Part shown: positions 15,223-21,287 of the stretch, in pieces
How positions within the stretch are numbered: position 1 is the first letter of the stretch
How the letters are laid out: each line of letters starts with the position of its first letter
NCBI RefSeq assembly: GCF_020686945.1
Contig: NZ_JAJEPR010000045.1
Coordinates: forward strand, 1 to 21,287
Reading direction: 5' to 3'
Source of the DNA: Limivivens faecihominis
Lineage (GTDB): Bacteria > Bacillota > Clostridia > Lachnospirales > Lachnospiraceae
DNA: 21,287 bases
Translations under genes and position numbers: made by a program
Notes under the pieces: generated by a model
What the model was told of the DNA's origin: nothing
The model's input: only the letters and a program-made list of their open reading frames with translations
Databases searched by the model: none

Positions 15223-15229
15223 TGTCTTT

Positions 15230-15258
15230 ACCTTAACATCCTTTTCCGGCAAAGTCAA
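15230..15258 (-). promoter_or_regulatory. promoter for the ZTP riboswitch and purO-purH
   Basis: TTGACT (15253-15258) and a weak TAAGGT (15230-15235) are 17 bp apart on the minus strand. The predicted start near 15223 falls right at the aptamer's 5' edge, which supports it despite the poor -10. Confidence 0.5.
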
Positions 15259-15295
15259 GTCTCTTGCGACAGAAAAAATTTTTTCTCTGCATCTA

Positions 15296-15325
15296 TTGAC
15301 ATATTTTTTCAATGGTCGCTATAAT
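15296..15325 (+). promoter_or_regulatory. near-consensus promoter for the NCS2 permease
   Basis: TTGACA (15296-15301) and TATAAT (15320-15325), both perfect, are 18 bp apart. They give a leader of about 70 nt with no visible riboswitch. The region 15049-15401 thus holds two back-to-back promoters, the riboswitch and the extra hairpin, and no gene. Confidence 0.85.
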
Positions 15326-15401
15326 GGTGCCAAGAATTACTGATACTGCATCATAGCGAAGCAATCCAGTTCTATTTACTATCCAGGAAGGAGAAAAAGA
15401 A

Positions 15402-16817
15402 ATGAAACAGTCTCAATCTCAAACTGGCTCTCCCTATGAATTTTATGGGAAGATCCCTCTCCGGCAGGCCATTCCTTTAGGTCTGCAGCATGTCCTTGCC
15501 ATGTTCGTCGGCAACCTGACCCCCATTCTGATCATCTGCGGCGCCTGCGGCATCTCTGCTACCTCCGGTGATGCGGAGCTGGCAGCTCTCCAGGTCACTC
15601 TGCTTCAGAATGCCATGCTGATCGCCGGTATCGTCACGCTGGTACAGCTTTTTGCCATTGGTCCGGTGGGCGGTAAAGTTCCCATCATCATGGGTACCAG
15701 CTCCGGTTTCATCGGCGTCTTTCAGAGTGTTGCCAAAGTTATGGGCGGCGGCATCCTCACCTACGGCGCCATCATGGGGGCTTCCCTGATCGGCGGTATT
15801 TTTGAAGGCTTCTTAGGCTTCTGTCTGAAACCTCTCCGTAAATTTTTCCCGCCCATTGTCACCGGAACGGTTGTACTCTCCATCGGTCTTTCCCTGATCT
15901 CCGTTGGTATCCAGTCCTTCGGCGGCGGAAGCTCCGCTTCGGATTACGGCTCCATGGAAAACCTGATTCTTGGCCTTATCGTTCTCGTCACGATCATCGT
16001 CCTGAAGCATTTCTGCAAGGGAATCTGGAGCACCTCCGCAATCCTTTTTGCCATCATCATCGGTTATATCGTTTCCGAAGTCATGGGAATCTTCCTTCCC
16101 ACCACCGACATCACCGCCGAGGGCGTGGAATTTACCAAAGCCTGGGTGCTGAACTGGTCCAAAGTAGCCGACGCTTCCTGGTTCGCCGTTCCAAAACTCA
16201 TGCCGGTAAAACTGGTCTTCGATGCCCGGGCAATCCTGCCGATCCTGATCATGTTCGTTGTGACAGCAGTCGAGACCGTCGGCGATATCTCCGGCGTTAT
16301 GGAGGGCGGTATGGGCAGAGAAGCTACGGATAAAGAGCTCTCCGGCGGCGTGGCCTGCGACGGCTTCGGTTCTTCCCTGGCTGCTCTGTTCGGCGTTCTC
16401 CCGAACACTTCCTTCAGCCAGAACGTTGGCCTTGTCACCATGACAAAGATCGTCAACCGCACGGCTCTGGGCTTCGGAGCAATCTTCCTGATTTTCTGCG
16501 GCCTCTTCCCGAAGCTGGCGGCCCTGATCTCCATCATGCCCCAGAGTGTTCTTGGCGGTGCGGCCGTCATGATGTTCTCCTCCATCATCATCAGCGGAAT
16601 CCAGCTGATCACGAAGGAGCCCATGAATTCCCGCTCTATCACAATCGTCTCTGTAGCACTTGGTCTCGGCTATGGCCTGGGGGCAAACAGTGCCGTGATC
16701 TCCGGCCTGCCCCAGCCCGTACAGCTGATCTTCGGCGGTTCCGGCATTGTACCTGCAGCCCTGGTAGCCATCGTGCTCAATATTGTTCTTCCCAGAGAAA
16801 AAGCGGAGCAGAAATAA
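15402..16817 (+). CDS. purine/xanthine-type permease, NCS2 family
   Basis: This 471-residue membrane carrier of the nucleobase:cation symporter-2 family probably imports xanthine or a related purine. The N-terminal LGLQHVLAMFVGNLTPILI is the family hallmark. E291 in TAVETVGDISG corresponds to the TM8 glutamate, and SQNVGLVTMT (339-348) is the TM10 signature; its Gln-Asn form is typical of xanthine/urate carriers, unlike the GENTGV of the uracil carrier at 277. The start has AGGAAGGAG upstream. It is divergent from the riboswitch-controlled IMP-synthesis genes, which supports a purine substrate. It ends at a terminator shared with the ZIP gene. Exact substrate is not settled. Confidence 0.87.
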   Translation: MKQSQSQTGSPYEFYGKIPLRQAIPLGLQHVLAMFVGNLTPILIICGACGISATSGDAELAALQVTLLQNAMLIAGIVTLVQLFAIGPVGGKVPIIMGTSSGFIGVFQSVAKVMGGGILTYGAIMGASLIGGIFEGFLGFCLKPLRKFFPPIVTGTVVLSIGLSLISVGIQSFGGGSSASDYGSMENLILGLIVLVTIIVLKHFCKGIWSTSAILFAIIIGYIVSEVMGIFLPTTDITAEGVEFTKAWVLNWSKVADASWFAVPKLMPVKLVFDARAILPILIMFVVTAVETVGDISGVMEGGMGREATDKELSGGVACDGFGSSLAALFGVLPNTSFSQNVGLVTMTKIVNRTALGFGAIFLIFCGLFPKLAALISIMPQSVLGGAAVMMFSSIIISGIQLITKEPMNSRSITIVSVALGLGYGLGANSAVISGLPQPVQLIFGGSGIVPAALVAIVLNIVLPREKAEQK

Positions 16818-16827
16818 AATTGTTTAA

Positions 16828-16875
16828 AAAAAAGCGTATCACACCGGCATTTGAAAACCGGGGATACGCTTTTTT
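16828..16875. terminator. bidirectional terminator between permease and ZIP gene
   Basis: AAAAAAGCGTATC pairs perfectly with GATACGCTTTTTT, with an inner CCGG/CCGG pairing. T-runs exist on both strands, and it sits between convergent genes. Confidence 0.9.
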
Positions 16876-16876
16876 C

Positions 16877-17656
16877 TTATCCCAGCGCCACATCCAGTAC
16901 CATCATGAGAGCAAAGCCCACGGCAAAACCAATGGTTCCGATGTTGCTGTGTTCGCCCTCACTGGCCTCGGGGATCAGTTCTTCGACTACCACATAGAGC
17001 ATGGCTCCGGCAGCAAAGGAAAGAAACCAGGGCAGGACCGGCGTGAGAAGGTCTGAAAGCAGGATCGTAAGGAAAGCTGCAATGGGCTCCACCACACCGG
17101 AAAGCATTCCTCCTAGAAAGGCTTTTCCTCTACTCATATCATTCTCCGCTTTCAGCGGAAGGGAAATGATGGCTCCTTCCGGGAAGTTCTGAATGGCAAT
17201 ACCAATAGCGAGGGCAAAAGCCGCAGCCGTGGTAATATGCGCATTTTCTGCCAGCATGCCGGCAAAAACCACACCAACCGCCATACCTTCCGGAATGTTA
17301 TGAAGAGTGACTGCCAGTACCAGCATGGTACTTTTTTTTAGCGAACAGCTGGGGCCTTCCGCCTTCTCTGCTCCCATGTGAAGATGCGGGATCACCCGAT
17401 CCATAAGAAGCAGAAAAGCCATGCCGGCCAACAGCCCTCCGCAGGCCGGGACAAAAGCCAGTCTTCCCATGGAAGCAGACAGATCCATAGATGGGATCAG
17501 AAGCGACCAGACAGAAGCTGCCACCATCACTCCGGAGGCAAAGCCCAGAAGCGCTTTCTGCACATTTGCCCCCAGCTCTTTTTTCAGAAAAAACACGCAG
17601 GCCGCACCGAGGGTGGTGCCTAAAAAAGGAATCATAAGTCCTAAAAATACTGTCAT
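16877..17656 (-). CDS. ZIP family divalent metal transporter (zinc importer)
   Basis: This 259-residue membrane protein with about eight hydrophobic segments carries the two ZIP metal-site motifs: HNIPEG (119-124, TM4) and QNFPEG (156-161, TM5). A short His-containing loop (HLHMG, 91-95) and the VVVEELIPEA segment near the C-terminus are also typical of bacterial ZIP/ZupT proteins. It probably takes up zinc and perhaps other divalent cations. GAGGAG lies upstream of ATG 17656. No neighbour suggests a metal regulator, and no Zur-type operator was recognised. It is probably monocistronic. Confidence 0.92.
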   Translation of the reverse strand: MTVFLGLMIPFLGTTLGAACVFFLKKELGANVQKALLGFASGVMVAASVWSLLIPSMDLSASMGRLAFVPACGGLLAGMAFLLLMDRVIPHLHMGAEKAEGPSCSLKKSTMLVLAVTLHNIPEGMAVGVVFAGMLAENAHITTAAAFALAIGIAIQNFPEGAIISLPLKAENDMSRGKAFLGGMLSGVVEPIAAFLTILLSDLLTPVLPWFLSFAAGAMLYVVVEELIPEASEGEHSNIGTIGFAVGFALMMVLDVALG

Positions 17657-17674
17657 AAAACAATCTCCTCTTCA

Positions 17675-17697
17675 TCTGCCGTTTTTAGAGCGGCAGA
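17675..17697 (-). promoter_or_regulatory. small hairpin before the ZIP ribosome binding site
   Basis: TCTGCCG (675-681) pairs with CGGCAGA (691-697) over a 9-base loop, just upstream of GAGGAG. A TATAAC hexamer lies upstream, but no good -35. The rest of 17657-17817 shows nothing clear. Confidence 0.3.
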
Positions 17698-17817
17698 TTC
17701 TGTTATATTCAGTAAATGCAGTTTCAGGTAAAACAGTTCCAACAGCTTTACTTTATCACAGGGGAAGTGATTTTTCCATTGAAGATGTGCTTCTTGACAG
17801 ATTCTATCTATAAGCTC

Positions 17818-19617
17818 TTAATCCCACATCTTTACTTTCTCCATCAGACCGTTTTCATCAAAGGTAAGATCCGCAATACAGGTCTCCCTGTGAAAGCCCT
17901 TTCCCTCGGGATAGCGCTCTGTCGGCGTTCCGAAACGGTGGTAGGCGATCTTCCAGCAGTCGCTTCCCGGCAGCTGCACGATGGAATGATGCCCTGTCCC
18001 GTAAATATCCCTCTCCGGCTCTTTCATAAGAATCGCATATTGATATTCCACCGGCCCGTACAGCTCTCTGGAAGTTCCGTAATTGATATGATAATCCTCG
18101 CTTCCCGTGTCGTCACAGGACCAGGTGAAATGATAAAGACCACCGCGTTTTTTCACGCTGACCGCTTCCCGGAAATCAAAAAGTCCTTCGAGATTCTGTA
18201 TGGTTCCCGGAATCAGACCATCCATATTCTCGTTGAGTTTTCCGATCGCCGGATGACCATTTCCGAAGAGAAGGTAGAACTCCTCTCCCTCCTGATAAAT
18301 CGAGGGATCGATGGTCTGACCGCCATAGCCCATCTTAAGTCCCCATTCTCTCGCCAGAGGCATCGTGATAAAGGGCTTTTCACAGGCTGTAAAAGGCCCC
18401 TCCGGGTGCTTCGCCCAGGCCATTCCGATACAGGATTCCCCGTTCTGGTCTTTAGCACAGAAATAGAAATACCAGGTATCTCCTTTTCTGGCAATACAGG
18501 GAGCCCAGGCATAACCGGTGGCCCAGGAAACCTGCTCCGTCGCCACATCCAGAAGCAGCGGCCCTTTCTTGAAATGGATGCCATCCTCTGAGGAAAAGAC
18601 ATAAAACCGGCTTCCGCTCCAGTTGTCATAGCCGTCACTCGTGGGATAAATGTAATACTTCCCGTCAAAAACGGCGATATCCGGATCTGCAAAAAGGCCC
18701 GGAAGAATCGGATTGATCCGGTCAAAGTTTTTTTCCAGCCGCTCATATTCCTCATCTGTGATGGGAAGGATTCCGCCATGACGCTTCTTGGTACTTCCCA
18801 TATCGTAGGCGCTCTCCGTCAGAATCTCAAACTTTCCTCCGGCAAGATCGGCAGATACCAGCGGAAGATAGCCGCCGTCCGTCATAAACCGGTCTGCAAT
18901 GAGGCAGTATCTGCCATCCGGCAGCCGGTAAATCTCCGGCCCTTCCACGCCGGAAAGCTTTGTCAGAGTCTCGCTTTTGATCTCCTCATAAGGCCCTTTC
19001 GGGTCAGACGCCCACTCCATGCAGACTCTTTTTGTCACATCGTTCATCGTAAAGCGATACCAACGGCCTTCCGCCTGAATCATCGTCGTGTCGATGACAT
19101 CCTTTTCCCGCTCCATAAATTTTTCCGGCGCAGTAAAGTCTACAAAATCCTTTGTCCAGGCGCAGTCGATCTGGAACTTCCCGCCTTTTCCGTCCGGCGT
19201 ATTGATGTGTGAGGCCCAGAAAACCAGAAAAGCCTCTTTTTCCGGCACATACACCGCTTCCGGCGCCCAGACGCTGCCCGCATTCTCTCTTCCGACGGTC
19301 ACGGCCCTGGCCTCGGACCAGTGAACCAGATCTTCCGATTCCCAGACAATCATATCCCGGCTTCCGCGGAAAATGGCAGTTTCCCAGCTTTTTCCCTCTT
19401 CGATCCGAAGATCCGTGGCAAAAAGGTAAATCTTTCCATTTTTTTCATCCCGGACACAGAACGGATCCCGGGCTCCTTTTTCCCCGATATCCGAATACAG
19501 CACCGGCCGATGGCCGTTCAGATCCTTCCAGTGAAGGCCGTCCCGGCTGATGGAAAAATAAATCTGCTCCCCATACTGCTGCTCGCCCGTGAAATGTACA
19601 AACAAATATCCTGCCAT
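17818..19617 (-). CDS. two-propeller GH43-like glycosidase (probable arabinosidase/xylosidase)
   Basis: This 599-residue protein has no signal peptide and is likely cytosolic. It has two five-bladed-propeller modules. The C-terminal module (about 301-599) is classic GH43: general base D311 in LFADPDIAV, pKa-setting D437 in IDPSIY and proton donor E484 in DFREAVSV, plus APCIARKGDTWYFYF. The N-terminal module (1-300) is a related propeller with KGARDPFCV (D51), WAPEAVYV and VEGPEIY (E225, E228), so it may be a second catalytic unit or a carbohydrate-binding paralogue. It probably cleaves arabinose- or xylose-containing oligosaccharides taken up by the cell. AGGAG precedes ATG 19617, and the gene starts 12 bp after the fucosidase stop, so the two formed an operon that is now interrupted upstream by an IS. 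Confidence 0.88.
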   Translation of the reverse strand: MAGYLFVHFTGEQQYGEQIYFSISRDGLHWKDLNGHRPVLYSDIGEKGARDPFCVRDEKNGKIYLFATDLRIEEGKSWETAIFRGSRDMIVWESEDLVHWSEARAVTVGRENAGSVWAPEAVYVPEKEAFLVFWASHINTPDGKGGKFQIDCAWTKDFVDFTAPEKFMEREKDVIDTTMIQAEGRWYRFTMNDVTKRVCMEWASDPKGPYEEIKSETLTKLSGVEGPEIYRLPDGRYCLIADRFMTDGGYLPLVSADLAGGKFEILTESAYDMGSTKKRHGGILPITDEEYERLEKNFDRINPILPGLFADPDIAVFDGKYYIYPTSDGYDNWSGSRFYVFSSEDGIHFKKGPLLLDVATEQVSWATGYAWAPCIARKGDTWYFYFCAKDQNGESCIGMAWAKHPEGPFTACEKPFITMPLAREWGLKMGYGGQTIDPSIYQEGEEFYLLFGNGHPAIGKLNENMDGLIPGTIQNLEGLFDFREAVSVKKRGGLYHFTWSCDDTGSEDYHINYGTSRELYGPVEYQYAILMKEPERDIYGTGHHSIVQLPGSDCWKIAYHRFGTPTERYPEGKGFHRETCIADLTFDENGLMEKVKMWD

Positions 19618-19629
19618 ACTTATTTACTC

Positions 19630-20985
19630 CTATTTTTCTGTATAATAAAGGCCAATCTCTGTGAGATAAACGGTCCCGCGGCTCTCCAGAATCCGCACCC
19701 GTACCCGCTCTGTCTGAACCGGCTCGATCCTTCCAAAACGCTGATAGCCGATGGTGGTCACCTGATAAACCTCCTTCCACTGATCCTCTCTCCAGATATC
19801 CACAGCAAATTTTTCCACTCGCTGCCCCTTTTCAATCGTTTCTTTCAAAACAATAAAGTCAATCGTGTGTTCACCCTGAAGCTGTATCTCTATCTCCTGG
19901 CATTCCCCTGCAAGTTCCACAAAGTGTGTTCTGTCTGCATCCAGTATAGCCTCTGCATTACTTCCATTCTTCTGAAAGGCTTTTGCCCCGGTTGTCTGTG
20001 GTCTGGAAAACAAACCACGAATCGCTTTGCCAAGCTCCGCAAGCCGTTCTACATCTTCCAGATCAAAAAGTCCCTCTTTATTTGGTGGTACATTCAGAAG
20101 AAGCGTTGCATTGCCGCCCACTGCTTTTTCATACATATAGAGAAGCGTTTCCAAAGAATACAGCTGTTTTTCTTCTCCCTCTACATACCCCCAACTCGGT
20201 CGTATGGAAACATCCACTTCTGCCGGATACCAAATAAGTTCATCGTAATCCTTGATAAAATCCCGGCTTCCGATATCTTTCCATGTAGAGTTCGGCATGG
20301 TATCCAGTTGTCTCCAGTAGCCCGGATTCCTCTCTGTAACCATGATGCTCTTCGGTACTACGCTCCACTCTTCTTCACGACTTTCTCCCGCCTCGTTTCC
20401 AATCCAGCGTACGTCTGGTCCGCATATGCTGATGCAGGCATTCGGTTGAAGTTTACGGATCAACGAATAGTAACGATCCCAGTCGTATCCCTGTACCTTA
20501 TCTGCCGTACGGCAGGCACCGTCAAACCACACACAGAAAAGTTCTCCATAGTTGCTGCAGAGTTCCGTCAGCTGGTTGCAGAAATAATCATTATATGCCG
20601 GTGTTCCGTATGTCTCTTCATGAACATCCCAGGGAGAAAGATAAACACCAAATTTCAGACCTTCTTCCCTGCAGGCCTCAGAAACTTCTTTTACAATATC
20701 ACCTTTTCCATCCTTCCAGGGGCTGTTTTTAACGGAAAATTCCGTGTATTTGCTGGGCCACAGGCAGAAACCCTCATGGTGCTTGCAGGTCAGTAGAAGC
20801 CCAGTCATGCCGGCTGCCTTGTAGGCCTTCACCCACTGGCGGGCGTCAAAATTCACCGGAGTGACATGCTCCCACCACTTAAATCTTACGATTTTGAAGT
20901 GGGGGCTTCCTGCTCGATTGCCTTTTAAGGCAAAGCTAAAACAGGCTATCCCCGCGTGTCCCGCGGTTTTGTTTTTTATCTTCAT
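19630..20985 (-). pseudogene. alpha-L-fucosidase GH29, 5' end lost to IS insertion
   Basis: From about residue 42 of the open frame onward this is a GH29 fucosidase: NFDARQWVKAYKAAGM, the substrate-binding KHHEGFCLWPS (68-78), the nucleophile in CVWFDGA (D155), and a C-terminal beta-sandwich. The first ~40 residues are translated from the right end of the adjacent tnpB element, not from a fucosidase. The family's usual N-terminal strand and helix with its FxHFG-type histidine motif, part of the sugar-binding pocket, is missing and presumably lies on the far side of the element. The reading frame is otherwise intact to its stop, followed 12 bp later by the GH43 gene. No good ribosome site precedes ATG 20985, so activity is unlikely. 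Confidence 0.8.
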
Positions 20986-21012
20986 CCGGTTACGGATTTT
21001 TTTCTTGTGCCG
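20871..21012 (-). ncRNA. putative omegaRNA scaffold at tnpB 3' end
   Basis: In known IS605-family elements the RNA guide of TnpB is made from the tnpB 3' end through the right end. Here that stretch holds CCGCG/CGCGG, TGCCTT/AAGGCA and CCTG/CAGG stems and the terminal hairpin. The guide would be read from the fucosidase sequence immediately outside the element (about 20845-20865). This is inferred from family knowledge, not shown by expression data. Confidence 0.55.
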
Positions 21013-21287
21013 TCAGGCACATTCTTTATAGATCCTTTTTCCTTCTTCTCGGATGTTGACTGCTGCATTCACATCCCGATCCATCTTGTTTCCACATTCA
21101 CAGACATATATTCTATCCGACAATGCCAGTTCCTTTTTCTTATGTCCACATACACTGCAAATCTTGCTCGATGCAAAATAACGGTCTACCTTTATAAGAT
21201 GTTTCCCGCGCTCTTCCAGTTTGTATCCCAGCATGGACAGAAACTGCCCATACCCATTATCCTGCACGCCTTTCCCAAGATGCAGCC
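21013..21287 (-). CDS. tnpB: TnpB, RNA-guided endonuclease, C-terminal part
   Basis: This is the last ~91 residues of TnpB; the frame stays open to the window edge, where it reads LHLGKGVQDNGYGQFLSMLG, so the gene is only cut by the window and not visibly broken. The zinc finger is formed by CSVCG and the CECG pair, and the final RuvC aspartate lies in MDRDVNAAVNI. The first RuvC aspartate and the central glutamate are outside the window, so activity cannot be judged. In this family TnpB with its omegaRNA cuts DNA next to a target-adjacent motif and helps the element persist. Confidence 0.92.
   Translation of the reverse strand, partial: LHLGKGVQDNGYGQFLSMLGYKLEERGKHLIKVDRYFASSKICSVCGHKKKELALSDRIYVCECGNKMDRDVNAAVNIREEGKRIYKECA

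Larger units (their letters stand above)
20862..21287 (-). mobile_element. IS200/IS605-type element, right end and partial tnpB
   Basis: The right end is marked by an imperfect hairpin (CCACCACTT at 872-880 with AAGTGGGGG at 897-905, and AAATC with GATTT inside), typical of IS605-family termini. The exact end lies within about 20862-20871, beyond which fucosidase sequence starts. The left end and any tnpA are outside the window. Confidence 0.85.

Noticed and set aside
15326..15401. Purine riboswitch for the plus-strand permease
   Set aside because: The leader after the promoter is only about 70 nt and has none of the conserved purine-aptamer loops.
16064..16642. 192-codon minus-strand frame
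   Set aside because: It is a shadow of the NCS2 permease gene, whose membrane segments and motifs are unmistakable.
19321..20796. 491-codon plus-strand frame opposite the glycosidases
   Set aside because: It lies opposite GH29 and GH43, whose catalytic motifs are clear, and its own product has no recognisable domain.
1..21287. tRNA or rRNA genes
   Set aside because: No cloverleaf with a TTCRA-type arm and no rRNA-like stretch was seen on either strand.

Overview
The window looks like chromosomal DNA of a gut Clostridia species, most likely a Lachnospiraceae. The reasons are strong AGGAGG-type ribosome binding sites, GC near 50%, a split purH (separate AICAR transformylase plus PurO-type IMP cyclohydrolase) behind a ZTP riboswitch, paired intracellular GH29/GH43 genes, and a TnpB element of the usual Firmicutes kind. 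The genus cannot be told from the sequence alone. Most genes lie on the minus strand; only the hypothetical gene at 10945 and the purine-type permease at 15402 lie on plus.

Layout, left to right. (1) 1-276 is gene-free and rich in hairpins. (2) uraA (277-1656, minus) has a promoter at 1984-2012, which gives it a leader of about 320 nt holding two diverged 59-nt repeats and a long hairpin. (3) A 201-bp imperfect palindrome (2059-2259) directly follows a three-gene operon of Wadjet/MksBEF type, jetA-jetB-jetC (7577 to 2274, minus), which has its own promoter. No jetD nuclease gene follows jetC. (4) A second minus-strand cluster (10786 to 7732) carries a small Cys-rich DUF6472-like protein, a composite relic, a membrane-anchored cyclophilin, a YgjP-like metallopeptidase and a small helical protein, and ends at a strong terminator. 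The relic joins the first ~34 codons of a DUF2397-like gene, out of frame, to a 5'-truncated JetD-like Toprim gene (TIGR02679/DUF2399). (5) A plus-strand hypothetical gene (10945-11757) converges on an AlaX-type alanyl-tRNA editing gene. (6) purO-purH (minus) has a ZTP riboswitch and is divergent from an NCS2 purine/xanthine-type permease with a near-consensus promoter. (7) A ZIP metal transporter follows. (8) A two-propeller GH43 protein and a GH29 alpha-L-fucosidase follow; the fucosidase has lost its 5' end to an IS200/IS605-type tnpB element that runs off the right edge.

How the parts relate. The riboswitch senses ZTP/ZMP, which accumulates when 10-formyl-THF limits the AICAR transformylase step, and controls the two genes that finish IMP synthesis; the divergent permease probably imports purine bases. 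JetABC should form an SMC-like loop-extruding complex. Without a neighbouring JetD it is either a plain MksBEF-like condensin, a Wadjet that lost its nuclease, or one that depends on a JetD elsewhere.

The most interesting points are the nuclease-less jetABC next to the broken remains of a second Wadjet-like locus, the repeat-containing structured uraA leader, the extra 22-position hairpin after the ZTP terminator, and the insertion of tnpB with its putative omegaRNA guide in the fucosidase gene.
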